NCBI RefSeq assembly: GCF_000826685.1
Contig: NZ_JROO01000040.1
Coordinates: 1 to 64,000, forward strand
DNA length: 64,000 nucleotides
Source of the DNA: Streptomonospora alba
Lineage (GTDB): Bacteria; Actinomycetota; Actinomycetes; Streptosporangiales; Streptosporangiaceae
Reading direction: 5' to 3'
The position numbers and the translations under genes are program-made. The notes beneath the pieces were generated by a model. That model was not told where the DNA came from. It saw only the letters and a program-made list of their open reading frames with translations, and did no database searches. Positions 1-10,056 of this stretch are shown in pieces. Positions within the stretch are counted from its first letter, which is position 1, and each line of letters starts with the position of its first letter.

Positions 1-522
1 ACACCGAACCGCGCCGAAGCGCGGTTTGCGATCCGCTCTTTGTTATGTCTTCACGTTAGCAGGGATTTCGCAAGCCCACCAAATCGGTGAATTCTGCGTG
101 TACCCGCCGAACGCCGCGTGGTCGTTCACACGGTCGCAATCACCGAACCAGGACACACCGCACGCGGAAGTACCGAATGCGTTTCATCGAGGCTCGGGCA
201 AGTGCTGGGAGCACGTCCGCTATGCGTCCGTGTTGTCCGTGTGTCGGACCGGCCGACCGCCCATCCCGGAGGATGTTCGGTTCTCGGCTGCCTTGCTCTG
301 TCCAGGCTACCCGCTCACTGCGACTGCCGCGAACGGTTCACCCGAAAGATCGTGGACTGTCGGCGGGCTCACGGCACCGGCCTGCGCCGGGTCCGTATGC
401 TCCACCGGAGTTCCCCTTCAGCCCTTCATCTTAACCATGGATCGGGCCCCGGTGCAAAACCGCGAGGGCCGAACGCGACCTCGGGCTGTGCCGACGATCG
501 CCGGCGGCCGCAGGGCCCGGGC
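1..522. other. gene-free window edge
   Basis: No convincing coding region is seen. The open frames here lack family resemblance, and their codon third positions are less GC-biased than in the real genes nearby. The stretch holds a short hairpin at 7-26 (listed separately) and otherwise nothing recognisable. No tRNA T-arm motif was seen on either strand. It lies downstream of rdgB, so it may include that operon's 3' region. Confidence 0.5.
7..26 (+). terminator. short hairpin, possible terminator
   Basis: An 8-bp perfect stem (AACCGCGC / GCGCGGTT) closes on a CGAA tetraloop and is followed by T-T. It could end a gene lying to the left of the window. With no gene visible, the strand is a guess from the T residues. 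Confidence 0.4.
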
Positions 523-1170
523 TCACAGCCGCTCGCCCAGTCTCCGGGCCAGCTTGCGGAAGGCGATCCCGCGGTGGCTGATGGCGTTCTTCTCCTCGGC
601 GCTCATCTCCGCCGTGGTCCGCGTCCAGCCGTCCGGGACGAAGATCGGATCGTAGCCGAAACCGGCGCCTCCGCGGCGCTCGCGCAGGAGACGCCCGCGG
701 AGCACACCTTCGACGGCCTCCTCGACCTCCTTCTCGGGGCCGGGCGCGGCGCCGTGCGGCACCACGAGCACCGCCGCGGCCACGAACTCGGCTCCACGCC
801 GCTCGTCGGGGGTGTCTGCAAGCTGGTCGAGCACGAGGTCGAGGTTGGCCGCGTCCCTGTCGCCGGACTCCGCGCCGAAGCGCCCGGACCAGCGCGCCGA
901 CAGCACTCCCGGCATCCCGTTGAGCGCGTCGACGCGCAACCCGGAGTCGTCGGCGACCGCCGGCAGCCCCGTGTGCCGGGCGATCGCGTGCGCCTTCAGG
1001 CGCGCGTTGCCCGTGAAGGTCGCTTCGGTCTCCGCGACCTCCGGGGCGTCCGGGTAGTCCGCGAGCCCCACCACGTCGGCGTCCAGCCCCGCCTCGGTCA
1101 GGATCGCCCGCATCTCCGGCAGCTTCTTGGCGTTGCGGGTGGCCAGCACCACCGTGATGCGGTCGCTCAT
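523..1170 (-). CDS. rdgB: RdgB/HAM1 non-canonical purine NTP pyrophosphatase
   Basis: This 215-residue enzyme belongs to the family that hydrolyses ITP, dITP and XTP to monophosphates, keeping deaminated purines out of DNA and RNA. The family signatures are present in order: the N-terminal ATRNAKK nucleotide-binding stretch (about residues 10-16), ADDSGL, SARWSG, the GFGYDPIF core and the C-terminal [10 protein letters not shown]. Length is normal. The ATG overlaps the rph stop by 4 bp (ATGA), so the two are probably co-translated, as in mycobacteria (Rv1340-Rv1341). No truncation is seen. Confidence 0.96.
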   Translation of the reverse strand: MSDRITVVLATRNAKKLPEMRAILTEAGLDADVVGLADYPDAPEVAETEATFTGNARLKAHAIARHTGLPAVADDSGLRVDALNGMPGVLSARWSGRFGAESGDRDAANLDLVLDQLADTPDERRGAEFVAAAVLVVPHGAAPGPEKEVEEAVEGVLRGRLLRERRGGAGFGYDPIFVPDGWTRTTAEMSAEEKNAISHRGIAFRKLARRLGERL

Positions 1171-1886
1171 CCGGCCAGCGCCTTCTTCTGGAACTCGGTG
1201 AGCTCCGCGCAGCCGGCCACGGCCAGGTCGAGCAGGCTGTCGAGCCGGGCGCGGTCGAACGGCGCGCCCTCAGCCGTGCCCTGCACCTCGACGAACTCGC
1301 CCTCACCGGTGACCACGACGTTCATGTCGGTCTGGGCGACCGAGTCCTCCAGGTAGTTCAGGTCCAGCCGCGGCTGGTCCTGGATGATGCCGACGCTGAT
1401 CGCCGACACCGAGTCCTTGAGCGGGTTGTTCTTCAGGTTGCGCTTCTTGCGCAGGTGCTTGAAGGCGTCAGCCAAGGCCACATAGGCGCCGGTGATCGCC
1501 GCGGTGCGGGTACCGCCGTCGGCCTGGAGCACGTCGCAGTCCAGCGTCACGGTGTGCTCGCCCATCGCCTTGAAGTTGACCACGGCGCGCAGAGAGCGCC
1601 CCACCAAGCGGGAGATCTCGTGGGTGCGGCCGCCGATCTTGCCTTTGACCGACTCCCGCGCGCCGCGGGTGTCGGTGGATCGGGGCAGCATCGCGTACTC
1701 CGCGGTGACCCAGCCCTCGCCGGTGCCGCGCCGCCAGCGCGGAACACCGTCTTCGACGGTGGCCGCGCACAGCACGCGGGTGTCACCGAATTCGATGAGG
1801 GCGGACCCTTCCGCGTGCCGCAGCCAGTTGCGGGTGATCGTTACGGGTCGCAGTTGGTTCGGAGCGCGTCCGTCAGGTCGTGCCAT
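1167..1886 (-). CDS. rph: ribonuclease PH
   Basis: The 239-residue 3'-5' phosphorolytic exoribonuclease trims the 3' ends of tRNA precursors. It begins with the typical [13 protein letters not shown] segment and carries the RNase PH core with [20 protein letters not shown] and a C-terminal [11 protein letters not shown]. The open frame continues far upstream without similarity, so the ATG at 1886 is chosen because it gives the family length and N-terminus. There is no Shine-Dalgarno; instead TAGGCT lies 7 nt before the ATG, suggesting a leaderless transcript. It is the first gene of the rph-rdgB pair. Confidence 0.96.
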   Translation of the reverse strand: MARPDGRAPNQLRPVTITRNWLRHAEGSALIEFGDTRVLCAATVEDGVPRWRRGTGEGWVTAEYAMLPRSTDTRGARESVKGKIGGRTHEISRLVGRSLRAVVNFKAMGEHTVTLDCDVLQADGGTRTAAITGAYVALADAFKHLRKKRNLKNNPLKDSVSAISVGIIQDQPRLDLNYLEDSVAQTDMNVVVTGEGEFVEVQGTAEGAPFDRARLDSLLDLAVAGCAELTEFQKKALAG

Positions 1887-1893
1887 GCGCGAA

Positions 1894-1899
1894 AGCCTA
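1894..1899 (-). promoter_or_regulatory. -10-like hexamer for leaderless rph
   Basis: TAGGCT on the minus strand ends 7 nt before the rph ATG, which would place the transcription start at or next to the start codon. No ribosome-binding sequence is present in the interval. A -35 element is not obvious. Confidence 0.4.
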
Positions 1900-2087
1900 T
1901 CTGCGCGACGCCCTCGACGCGCCGCCGGACCGCACACGCACGGCCGGTGGAGCCGAGGTATCCCTTGGCTTACGGTCTCGCCGCCAGGCACCGGTACGCG
2001 TCCGGAAGGTGACACCATGGGAGGCGCCGACGCGGTCGCGGATCGCGGGCGGCCTGAGCACCGCCGGATGTAGAGGGTCAGCACGCG

Positions 2088-2840
2088 ATGAGATTCGTTC
2101 CGAGAGAGGTCTCGCGGACGCGGTTGGCCGTCGCCGCGGCCGTCGTCGCACTGGCCGCCGGGGGCTGCGCATCCGCGCCCGACGAGCCCTCGGGCGGGGA
2201 CTCGCCCTCGGCGAGCGATCCGGCGGCGTCCTCCCCGGGCTGGTCCGCCGTCGGCGGCGAGTCCGTGACCGGCCCTTCGACCTCGCCCAGCGCCGTCAAG
2301 GGCGAAGCGGCCGAGGACCGCGGCGTCGAGCCGCTGCCGCTGCCCGCGTCGTGCGCGGCCACGGGCATCGAGGAGCACATGTCCGACGTCGTCGGCGAGC
2401 TGGAGCGGCCGGAGTTCACCGGGGTCCGCACGGAGAAGCGGCTGGAGTGCTCCTGGGCGGGCTTCGACCCCAGCGACGGCAGCGAAGTCGTGATGGTGAC
2501 CTTCGCGCCCGAGAACAGCGTCGTGGACTACTCGGGCCATGTGCCGGTACGGGCCCAGCGCGACCGCTCCTTCTTCACCACGGAGGCGGTCTCGGCGATG
2601 GGCGGGCTCGCCGAGTGGGACAGCGGCGAGATGTTCACCGGGGTGAAGCTGCACCTGCCGGGCATGCTGGTGGCCACGACGAGCAACACCGCCCGGGTGG
2701 ACACCGGCGACCTGCTGGACGGTGCCACGGGGGCCGCACGGGAACTCCTCGCGGATTCGGCGCCCCAGGACGGCACCGAGCCTGTGCCCGCGAGCCCGGC
2801 CGCCGGCGCCACGCCGCAGGCCCAGGCCGACACGCCCTAG
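2088..2840 (+). CDS. secreted lipoprotein, DUF3558-like
   Basis: This 250-residue protein has a lipoprotein signal: positively charged start, hydrophobic core and a lipobox LAAGGC with the lipid-modified Cys near residue 27. A Ser/Pro/Asp-rich linker follows to about residue 80. A globular domain then begins with a Cys (PASC) and has a second Cys (LECSW), the pattern of actinobacterial DUF3558-type lipoproteins. That family match is by eye and tentative. The function is unknown, and the protein is probably on the outer face of the membrane. It is divergent from rph and convergent with the MBL gene, so not in an operon. Confidence 0.8.
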   Translation: MRFVPREVSRTRLAVAAAVVALAAGGCASAPDEPSGGDSPSASDPAASSPGWSAVGGESVTGPSTSPSAVKGEAAEDRGVEPLPLPASCAATGIEEHMSDVVGELERPEFTGVRTEKRLECSWAGFDPSDGSEVVMVTFAPENSVVDYSGHVPVRAQRDRSFFTTEAVSAMGGLAEWDSGEMFTGVKLHLPGMLVATTSNTARVDTGDLLDGATGAARELLADSAPQDGTEPVPASPAAGATPQAQADTP

Positions 2841-2950
2841 CAGGGCTGAGCAGGAAGGCCGCTCCCGCGCGGATCGGCAGTCGGCGCCGCACGCCCGTCC
2901 CCGTCTCCAGTGTGCGGCCCTAGCCGCGGTGCTGACGCGCCCCGCCCGCC

Positions 2951-3721
2951 TTAGACGGGGTTGAGGGCGGCGTTGCCGACCTCGTAGACGGCGCCGGAAC
3001 GGGCGATGTCGACGGGCCCGTCGAATGTGCTGCGGGCCTCGGTCAGGGTGCACTCGTCGTCGTTCCAGGGCACCAGGTGGGTCAGCACGAGCCGCTGAGC
3101 CGCCGCGCGCTGTGCGTGTTCGCCGGCCTCGCTCCCGGTCAGGTGCATGTCCTTGGGGTGTTCGCGGTGGTCGTGGAAGGACGCCTCGCACAGGAAGAGG
3201 TCGGTGTCGGAGGCGAGGTCGACGAGCTCGTCGCAGGCGCCGGTGTCGCCGCTGTAGGCCAGGCTGCTGCCTTGGTGCTCCAGGCGGATACCGAACGCGT
3301 CGACGGGGTGGTTGACCCGGTCCAGGCGCGCGGTCATCGGGCCGATGGCGATCTCACCGGGAGCGAGCTCGCGGAAGTCGAAGGTCTCGCGCATGCCGGG
3401 GTCGGAGTCCAGTCCGTAGACCTCGGCCATGCGGTCGGCCACGCCCGGCGGCCCGTAGACCGGGATGGGAAGTTTCGGACCGCCGGGCGCATAGGTGCGG
3501 GCCACCCAGTACGAGCAGAGGTCGAAGCAGTGGTCGGCGTGCAGGTGGCTGAGGTAGACGGCGTCGATCCCGTAGATGTCGACGTGCCGCTGCAGCACGC
3601 CGAGCGCCCCGTTCCCCATGTCCAGCAGGAGCCGGAACCCCTCGGCCTCCACCAGGTAGCAGGAAGCGGGGCTGGCCGGGCCGGGGAAGCTTCCCGAAGA
3701 GCCGATGATGGTGAGTCGCAC
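2951..3721 (-). CDS. MBL-fold hydrolase, likely cAMP phosphodiesterase (Rv1339 type)
   Basis: The 256-residue metallo-beta-lactamase-fold protein has the metal site HLHADHCFD (about residues 60-68), further ligand candidates in NHPVD, YSGDTG and LTHL. Its place beside rph and rdgB equals that of M. tuberculosis Rv1339, described as an atypical class II cAMP phosphodiesterase; RNase Z-like proteins share the fold. The GTG at 3721 is chosen because an AAGG lies 8-9 nt upstream and the [14 protein letters not shown] start is the family N-terminus. A CRP-like palindrome lies 160 bp upstream. The family is well supported; the substrate is inferred from synteny. Confidence 0.85.
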   Translation of the reverse strand: MRLTIIGSSGSFPGPASPASCYLVEAEGFRLLLDMGNGALGVLQRHVDIYGIDAVYLSHLHADHCFDLCSYWVARTYAPGGPKLPIPVYGPPGVADRMAEVYGLDSDPGMRETFDFRELAPGEIAIGPMTARLDRVNHPVDAFGIRLEHQGSSLAYSGDTGACDELVDLASDTDLFLCEASFHDHREHPKDMHLTGSEAGEHAQRAAAQRLVLTHLVPWNDDECTLTEARSTFDGPVDIARSGAVYEVGNAALNPV

Positions 3722-3876
3722 GGTGCATAGCCTTTTCGCTGGGGTGCCTCCGCGGAGACGCACACGTGAAGCCGGTGTATCGCGAGGTGGGCCCCTGCGT
3801 GTTCTCCGTGTTACGGGTCTACCCCAATGACCGCAGCGGCGGTACCGAATGTGGCCCGAGTCTCACGCGTGTTGAA

Positions 3877-3897
3877 TCACATGTGAGATGTTCACAT
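3877..3897. promoter_or_regulatory. overlapping palindromes, CRP-like site
   Basis: TCACATGTGA (3877-3886) is a perfect 10-bp palindrome. Overlapping it, ATGTGA-N5-TCACAT (3881-3897) resembles a CRP box (TGTGA-N6-TCACA) but with a spacer one base short. It sits between the thioesterase stop and the MBL start, upstream of the latter. Binding is not shown. Confidence 0.35.
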
Positions 3898-3947
3898 ATG
3901 CCAACTCCCGGAGTTTTCCCCGGTCAGGGTGGCAGCAACCGTTCGGG

Positions 3948-4760
3948 TCAGCGTCCCGCCCGCGCGAGCTGGCGGCTCTGCGCCACGAGGGTTCCCTTCA
4001 CGTCCCACACGTCCACCGTCTCGTCGAACCAGCCGTCGTTGACGGCGTCGGCACGCGAGCTGAACATCAGCGGCCCCGGCTGGGGCACCGCGCGCATGTG
4101 CCAGGTGAGTTCGACGGTGGGGGCCCAGCGCCAGGAGCCGAAGACGGTGATCACGGGAGGCAGGGCGTCGACGGCCAGCGGAAGGAACAGGGCGGGGTCG
4201 TCGCAGGCGGGGCCGCCGTCCTCCGCGCTGACGTGCACGTACCCCGCCAGATCGGGCACGGGGTCGGACTCGCGGCCCAGCAGCCGCTGCCAGGAGTCCT
4301 CGGTGTAGAACTGGGCGACCCGGCGGGTGAAGGGGGGTGCGTTCTCGACGCCGGCACGCGGGTCGTAGAGGCGGCACTGGTCCATGGGCGGCAGCTGCGG
4401 CGCCGCCACGGTGTACTCGGGCACCGCACCGGCGTCGACCTCGGCGGTCGCGATGGTTCCGGTGACGCGGGGCTTGCCCTCTTGGCGCAGCGTGACCCGC
4501 ACTGTGGCGACGGTGCGCCCGGCCTTGAGGACCTCGACCTGGACCTCGGCGGCCCCGTCCGCGGCGGGGCGCAGGAAGTGGAACGAGGAGGAGACCGCGT
4601 GCGGGTGCGGGGAGGCCTCCAGCGCCGCGCGCTGCATCACGGCCATCAGATAGCCGCCGTTCATCGCCTGGCCGATGAGGTAGCCGGAGTCGAGGTCGGC
4701 GGTGTAGAGGCCTTCGTCGGAGGAGGCGGTGACGGCGGTGGCGGTGTCGAATCGGGTCAT
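3948..4760 (-). CDS. acyl-CoA thioesterase family protein (double hotdog)
   Basis: About 270 residues, typical of the TesB-like/4HBT_3 double-hotdog thioesterase family, which hydrolyses acyl-CoA or related thioesters. The N-terminal hotdog contains NGGYLMAVMQRAALE (about residues 30-45) and the SSSFHFLRPA strand. The C-terminal half has the WRWAPTVELTWHMRA strand and SSRADAVNDGWFDE. The ATG at 4760 gives a family-like start; an ATG at 4769 is possible and neither has a clear Shine-Dalgarno. In M. tuberculosis this interval holds murI and a rhomboid gene instead. The physiological substrate is unknown. Confidence 0.8.
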   Translation of the reverse strand: MTRFDTATAVTASSDEGLYTADLDSGYLIGQAMNGGYLMAVMQRAALEASPHPHAVSSSFHFLRPAADGAAEVQVEVLKAGRTVATVRVTLRQEGKPRVTGTIATAEVDAGAVPEYTVAAPQLPPMDQCRLYDPRAGVENAPPFTRRVAQFYTEDSWQRLLGRESDPVPDLAGYVHVSAEDGGPACDDPALFLPLAVDALPPVITVFGSWRWAPTVELTWHMRAVPQPGPLMFSSRADAVNDGWFDETVDVWDVKGTLVAQSRQLARAGR

Positions 4761-4838
4761 GGGTCCCATTGAACCGAACGCCGTTCTGACCGGGTCACCG
4801 GCCCCCGATCGGCGATCAGGGCGGGGGCGACGGCGGGT

Positions 4839-4879
4839 GAGCGGGCGGGCCCCGGTCGCGTTCCGGGGCCCGCCCGCTC
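4839..4879 (-). terminator. hairpin downstream of cysM
   Basis: A 17-bp perfect inverted repeat (4839-4855 and 4863-4879) with a 7-nt loop begins 22 bp after the cysM stop. There is no U-tract, as is common for actinobacterial terminators. It probably ends the mec-cysO-cysM transcript. Confidence 0.7.
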
Positions 4880-4900
4880 TCATCTGCGGCGCCGAGGGGG

Positions 4901-6349
<1,449 letters not shown>

Positions 6350-6772
6350 CTAGGGGGCGGGCTCGGCCTCGACGACCTCGACCGGCTCCTCGGTCACCTC
6401 TTGGTCCACGATGCGGTAGGAGCGGAACTCCTCGGTCTCCGGGTCGCGGGTGGAGACGAGCACGTAGTGGGCGTTGGGCTCGGACGCGTAGGAGATGTCG
6501 GTGCGCGAGGGATAGGCCTCGGTGGCCGTGTGGGAATGGTAGATGACCACGGGCTCCTCGTCGCGGTCGTCCATCTCCCGCCAGACCTTGAGCTGCTCCT
6601 TGGAGTCGAACCGGTAGAACGTCGGGGAGCGCTCGGCGTTGGCCATCTCGATGAACCGCTCGGGCCGGTCGGAACCCTCCGGGCCGGCGACGACGCCGCA
6701 CGCCTCGTCGGGGTGGTCGCGGCGCGCATGAGCGACGATCCGGTCGTAGATCGTGCGGTTGATCCTCAGCAT
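6350..6772 (-). CDS. mec: Mec, JAMM/MPN+ metalloprotease of the CysO pathway
   Basis: The 140-residue zinc isopeptidase/carboxypeptidase releases cysteine from CysO-Cys in M. tuberculosis (Rv1334). The full JAMM motif is visible: Glu in PDEACG (about residue 22) and HSHTATEAYPSRTD (H-x-H-x7-S-x2-D, about residues 77-90). The acidic, Pro-rich tail (EEPVEVVEAEPAP) is probably flexible. The ATG at 6772 gives the family length. Because CysO here ends GG-Met-Arg, Mec could also be needed to mature the carrier, by analogy with QbsD acting on QbsE. Confidence 0.93.
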   Translation of the reverse strand: MLRINRTIYDRIVAHARRDHPDEACGVVAGPEGSDRPERFIEMANAERSPTFYRFDSKEQLKVWREMDDRDEEPVVIYHSHTATEAYPSRTDISYASEPNAHYVLVSTRDPETEEFRSYRIVDQEVTEEPVEVVEAEPAP

Positions 6773-6836
6773 GGGTCTCAGCGTAGCCGAGGAAATTTCC
6801 ATACCCACCCACTGGGTATGGCTTGTCGCCCGGCAC

Positions 6837-7397
6837 TCACTCCTGCTGCCCGGCGGCGTCGAACAGCGCCTCCACCAGGCTCTCCTGGAGCATGCCGAGC
6901 CAGTCGTAGAGGTGCATGGCCGCCGCATCGGTCTCGGGCACCGAGTCCTCGCCACGCAGGTAGGCGTCGTGGGTCTCCTCGTCGATCCCGAGCCGGGTGC
7001 CCAAGGCCAACCGGACGTCGTTCAGCGACTTCATCCAGGCGTGCGCGCCGCCGAGATCGAGTTCGACACGCCCGCCGCCGGAATCGGGCAGCGCGTCCAG
7101 GAGCGAGCGGGCGTTCTCGCGCTTGTGCACACGCAGGCCGTCCTCGGTGTAGCGCCGGAAATCGCCGGCGGCGCCGGCGTCGTCGCCGTAGGCGTCGGGG
7201 AAGAGCCGGGCCAGCACGGGGTCGTCGGGCTTCTCGGTGTTGGCGCCGATGCCGACGATGCGCTCGAACTCCTCCTTCTCCGGCGGCGCTTCGACCAGGT
7301 CCAGGACGAGCCCGGCCATGGCGCGCAGGATGTCGGCCTCGTCGGCGTCGAGGTCGATCACCACGCCGCCGCCGAGGGCTCGGAATCCGAAAGTCAT
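6837..7397 (-). CDS. DUF2017 family protein
   Basis: The 186-residue protein of unknown function belongs to the DUF2017 family found in Actinobacteria next to clpS (Rv1332 position). It starts MTFGFRALGGGVVIDLD, has a central helical, acidic segment with LLDALPDSGGG, and ends with YDWLGMLQESLVEALF. It lacks a signal peptide or membrane segment, so it is likely cytoplasmic. The gene begins 25 bp after clpS and is probably co-transcribed. Conserved pairing suggests a link with ClpS-dependent proteolysis, but no activity is known to me. Confidence 0.88.
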   Translation of the reverse strand: MTFGFRALGGGVVIDLDADEADILRAMAGLVLDLVEAPPEKEEFERIVGIGANTEKPDDPVLARLFPDAYGDDAGAAGDFRRYTEDGLRVHKRENARSLLDALPDSGGGRVELDLGGAHAWMKSLNDVRLALGTRLGIDEETHDAYLRGEDSVPETDAAAMHLYDWLGMLQESLVEALFDAAGQQE

Positions 7398-7422
7398 CCA
7401 GTCGCCTTTCCCTGGCCGCCCG

Positions 7423-7713
7423 TCACTTGTCCTGCTGCAGTGTGGCCCACAGGCCGTATTCGTGCAGGGTGGCGACGTCGCGCTCCATCTCTTCCCTGCT
7501 GCCGCTGGAGACCACGGCGCGGCCCTTGTAGTGCACGTCCAGCATGAGCTGATGCGCCTTGCTCCGGGGGTAGCCGAATACGGTCTGGAAGACGTAGGTG
7601 ACATACGACATCAGGTTGACCGGATCGTTCCACACGATCGTCACCCACGGGAGATCCGGTGCCGCCCGCTCCTCGGTCTCGGGACGCTCCAGATCGGCCG
7701 GGGCCGTACTCAT
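7423..7713 (-). CDS. clpS: ClpS, ATP-dependent Clp protease adaptor
   Basis: The 96-residue N-recognin binds substrates with N-end-rule residues and delivers them to ClpC/ClpA-ClpP. A flexible acidic N-terminus is followed by the ClpS core: [23 protein letters not shown] (about residues 23-45) with the Asp-Pro-Val-Asn N-degron pocket motif, then [21 protein letters not shown]. The ATG at 7713 fits the family length; the frame upstream is not conserved. It is divergent from pncB and leads the clpS-DUF2017 pair. Confidence 0.95.
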   Translation of the reverse strand: MSTAPADLERPETEERAAPDLPWVTIVWNDPVNLMSYVTYVFQTVFGYPRSKAHQLMLDVHYKGRAVVSSGSREEMERDVATLHEYGLWATLQQDK

Positions 7714-7887
7714 GGGTGGTTCACCTGCCTCGGTCACCGTCTCCGGCTGGTCTTGTGGGGACGCCCGCCATGCGGCTCCCTGTGGGCTGCGACGCCGGGC
7801 GCCGCCGCGGGTTCGCGTCCGCTGCCCTCCATGGTGCCACTGTTGGAGGGTGCTTCTCGTGGGCAGAGTCATAACAGGCGTCCTATT

Positions 7888-7922
7888 TTGATACCGATAG
7901 TCACAAACTAGTCTGGTTCGCT
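7888..7922 (+). promoter_or_regulatory. candidate leaderless promoter and palindrome before pncB
   Basis: TAGTCT (7909-7914) lies 8 nt before the pncB ATG and TTGATA (7888-7893) lies 15 bp further up, a short spacer. There is no Shine-Dalgarno, so the message may be leaderless. TAGT-N5-ACTA (7898-7910) overlaps the element and could be an operator; NAD-linked repressors of the NrtR type are one possibility, without direct evidence. Confidence 0.4.
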
Positions 7923-9236
7923 ATGACCGACGATGCGAGCAGCGCGCTCCTCACCGACAGGTACGAGTTGACGATGCTGCAAGGGGCCCTGCAGAGCGGG
8001 GCCGCGAACCGCCGAACCGTGTTCGAGATGTTCGCCCGCAGGCTCCCCGAGAACCGCGGATACGGCGTCGTCGCCGGCACCGAGAGGTTCCTGGAGGCGC
8101 TGGAGCGCTTCCGGTTCGACACCGCGGCGGTGGACTACCTCGCTGACACCGGCGGGTTCGACGACGCGACACTGCAGTGGCTCGCCGACTACCGCTTCTC
8201 CGGCGACGTCTGGGGCTACGGCGAGGGCGAGTGCTACTTCCCCGGATCGCCGATCCTGGTGGTCGAGGGCACCTTCGCCGAATCGGTGCTGCTGGAGACC
8301 GTCGCGCTGTCCATCTACAACCACGACAGCGCCATCGCCTCGGCGGCCTCGCGCATGGCGCTGGCCGCCGGGGAGCGTCCCATCATCGAGATGGGATCGC
8401 GCCGCACACACGAGATGTCGGCGGTGGCGGCGGCCCGCGCCTCCTACCTGACCGGGTTCTCCACGACCTCCAACCTGGAGGCGGGGCGCCGGTACGGCAT
8501 CCCCACGGCGGGCACCAGCGCGCACTCGTTCGTACTGGTGCACGACACCGAGCGTGAGGCCTTCGAGGCGCAGCTTCGCGCCCTGGGCGGCGACACCACG
8601 CTGCTGGTGGACACCTTCGACGTGGAGGAGGCGGTACGCACCGCCGTCGAGCTGGGCGGCTCGGGCCTGGGGGGCGTGCGCGTCGACTCCGGCGACCTCA
8701 GCCGCACCGCGTTTCGGGTGCGCCGCCAGCTCGACGAGCTCGGCGCCCCCGACGCACGCGTCATCGTCACCGGCGACCTCGACGAGCACGCCATCCAGGC
8801 CTTGGCGGTCGCCCCGGTCGACGGCTACGGGGTCGGCACCGCACTGGTGACCGGATCCGGCGCGCCCACCGCGTCGCTGGTCTACAAGCTCGTCGCCCGC
8901 TCCGCGCACGGTGACAGCGAGGAGCTGGTGCCGGTGGCGAAACGGTCGGTGGGCAAGCCCAGCCGGGGCGGGCGCAAGTGGGCGTCGCGCGGGCTGAACG
9001 AGGAGGGCGTGGCCACCACCGAGTTCGTGCACGAGAAGCCGCCCCAGCACGAGGCGCGCCTGCGCCCGCTGCTGCAGCGGCTGGTCTCCGGCGGTGAGGT
9101 CGTGGGCCGCGAACCGCTCTCGAAGGCACGTGAGCGCCACGCCCGCTCCATCGCCGAACTGCCGGAGACCGTGTACCGCATGCATCGGGGCGAGCCGGTC
9201 ATCCCGACCCGCTTCGAACAGCCCGCCCAGGTCTGA
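7923..9236 (+). CDS. pncB: nicotinate phosphoribosyltransferase
   Basis: The 437-residue enzyme makes nicotinate mononucleotide from nicotinate and PRPP in NAD salvage. Family features include the N-terminal LLTDRYELTMLQG, NRGYGVVAG, the TGFSTTSNLEAGRRYGIPTAGTSAHSFV segment (about residues 178-206, containing the His that is phosphorylated in the family), the GVRVDSGDLS loop and VTGDLDEHA. Length matches Rv1330c-type PncB. With pncA just downstream it forms a nicotinamide to nicotinate to NaMN route. Confidence 0.96.
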   Translation: MTDDASSALLTDRYELTMLQGALQSGAANRRTVFEMFARRLPENRGYGVVAGTERFLEALERFRFDTAAVDYLADTGGFDDATLQWLADYRFSGDVWGYGEGECYFPGSPILVVEGTFAESVLLETVALSIYNHDSAIASAASRMALAAGERPIIEMGSRRTHEMSAVAAARASYLTGFSTTSNLEAGRRYGIPTAGTSAHSFVLVHDTEREAFEAQLRALGGDTTLLVDTFDVEEAVRTAVELGGSGLGGVRVDSGDLSRTAFRVRRQLDELGAPDARVIVTGDLDEHAIQALAVAPVDGYGVGTALVTGSGAPTASLVYKLVARSAHGDSEELVPVAKRSVGKPSRGGRKWASRGLNEEGVATTEFVHEKPPQHEARLRPLLQRLVSGGEVVGREPLSKARERHARSIAELPETVYRMHRGEPVIPTRFEQPAQV

Positions 9237-9361
9237 CCCGCGGGCCTGCCGGGCAGGAAGAACACAGACGGAGTCGGGTGGGCCGGCGCGCCGGGACCGA
9301 CGGACGCGACCGGCGCCGGGAGCCGCTCAGCGCCGCCCCACCCGGCGGAAGGAGGACCGCA

Positions 9362-9937
9362 ATGCGGGCATTGATCGTCGTCGACGTGCAGAACGACTTC
9401 TGCGAGGGCGGCAGCCTGGCCGTGTCCGGCGGCGCCTCGGTGGCCTCGGACATCTCCCGCTACATCGCGGAGAACCGCGCCCAGTACGGCAGCGTCGCCG
9501 CCACCCGCGACCACCACATCGACCCCGGACCCCACTTCTCCGACGACCCCGACTTCGTGAACAGCTGGCCGCCGCACTGCGTGGCGGGCACACCCGGCGC
9601 CGACTTCCACCCCGGCTTCGAGACCGGCGACGTCGACGCCGTGTTCCGCAAGGGGCAGTACAGCTCCGGCTACAGCGGCTTCGAAGGCGAGACCGACGAG
9701 GGGCGCAGCCTGGAGCAGTGGCTGAACGACAACGGCGCGGCCGCCGTCGACATCGTGGGGATCGCCACCGACCACTGCGTGCGCGCGACGGCGTTGGACG
9801 CGTCCGGCAAGGGGTTCGACACCCGGGTTCTGCTGGGGCTGACGGCGGGCGTCTCGCGCGAGAGCGTCGACGCCGCGCAGACCAGCATGAAGGAGCACGG
9901 CGTACGGCTGGTGGGCGATCCGGTCGTGGCGGCCTGA
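9362..9937 (+). CDS. pncA: nicotinamidase
   Basis: The 191-residue isochorismatase-fold amidase converts nicotinamide to nicotinate and ammonia. The catalytic triad is visible: Asp8 in IVVDVQND, Lys in FRKGQYSSGYSGFEG (about residue 100) and Cys in ATDHCVRATA (about residue 138). Metal ligands are in TRDHHIDPGPHF. The ATG at 9362 is preceded by GGAGGA at ideal spacing, so the longer in-frame start is rejected. It follows pncB by 125 bp on the same strand and supplies its substrate. In mycobacteria this enzyme activates pyrazinamide. Confidence 0.95.
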   Translation: MRALIVVDVQNDFCEGGSLAVSGGASVASDISRYIAENRAQYGSVAATRDHHIDPGPHFSDDPDFVNSWPPHCVAGTPGADFHPGFETGDVDAVFRKGQYSSGYSGFEGETDEGRSLEQWLNDNGAAAVDIVGIATDHCVRATALDASGKGFDTRVLLGLTAGVSRESVDAAQTSMKEHGVRLVGDPVVAA

Positions 9938-9966
9938 GCATCGCCCTCGGCCGGGCGGGTGCGCCG

Positions 9967-9982
9967 CCGCGGGAGCCCGCGG
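9967..9982. terminator. weak hairpin between pncA and FkbM gene
   Basis: CCGCGGG-AG-CCCGCGG forms a short GC-rich stem between two convergent genes. It could assist bidirectional termination but is short for this organism. Confidence 0.3.
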
Positions 9983-10056
9983 TGCGTGCACCCGCACCGG
10001 GCGCCGCGCGTACGCCGGTGGGGCCGCCGAGGACGCACATCGGCCCCCGGTACGGG

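Noticed and set aside
118-1356. A 412-codon open frame on the plus strand across the left edge
   Set aside because: It mostly lies opposite rdgB and rph, and its unpaired first part has no family resemblance or coding character.
1887-3191. Upstream extension of the RNase PH frame to 674 codons
   Set aside because: The extension runs opposite the lipoprotein gene and has no similarity; RNase PH is complete from the ATG at 1886.
9278-9361. Longer N-terminus for the nicotinamidase
   Set aside because: The extension is Arg/Pro-rich without family similarity, while the inner ATG at 9362 has an excellent GGAGGA site and the conserved MRALIVVDVQND start.
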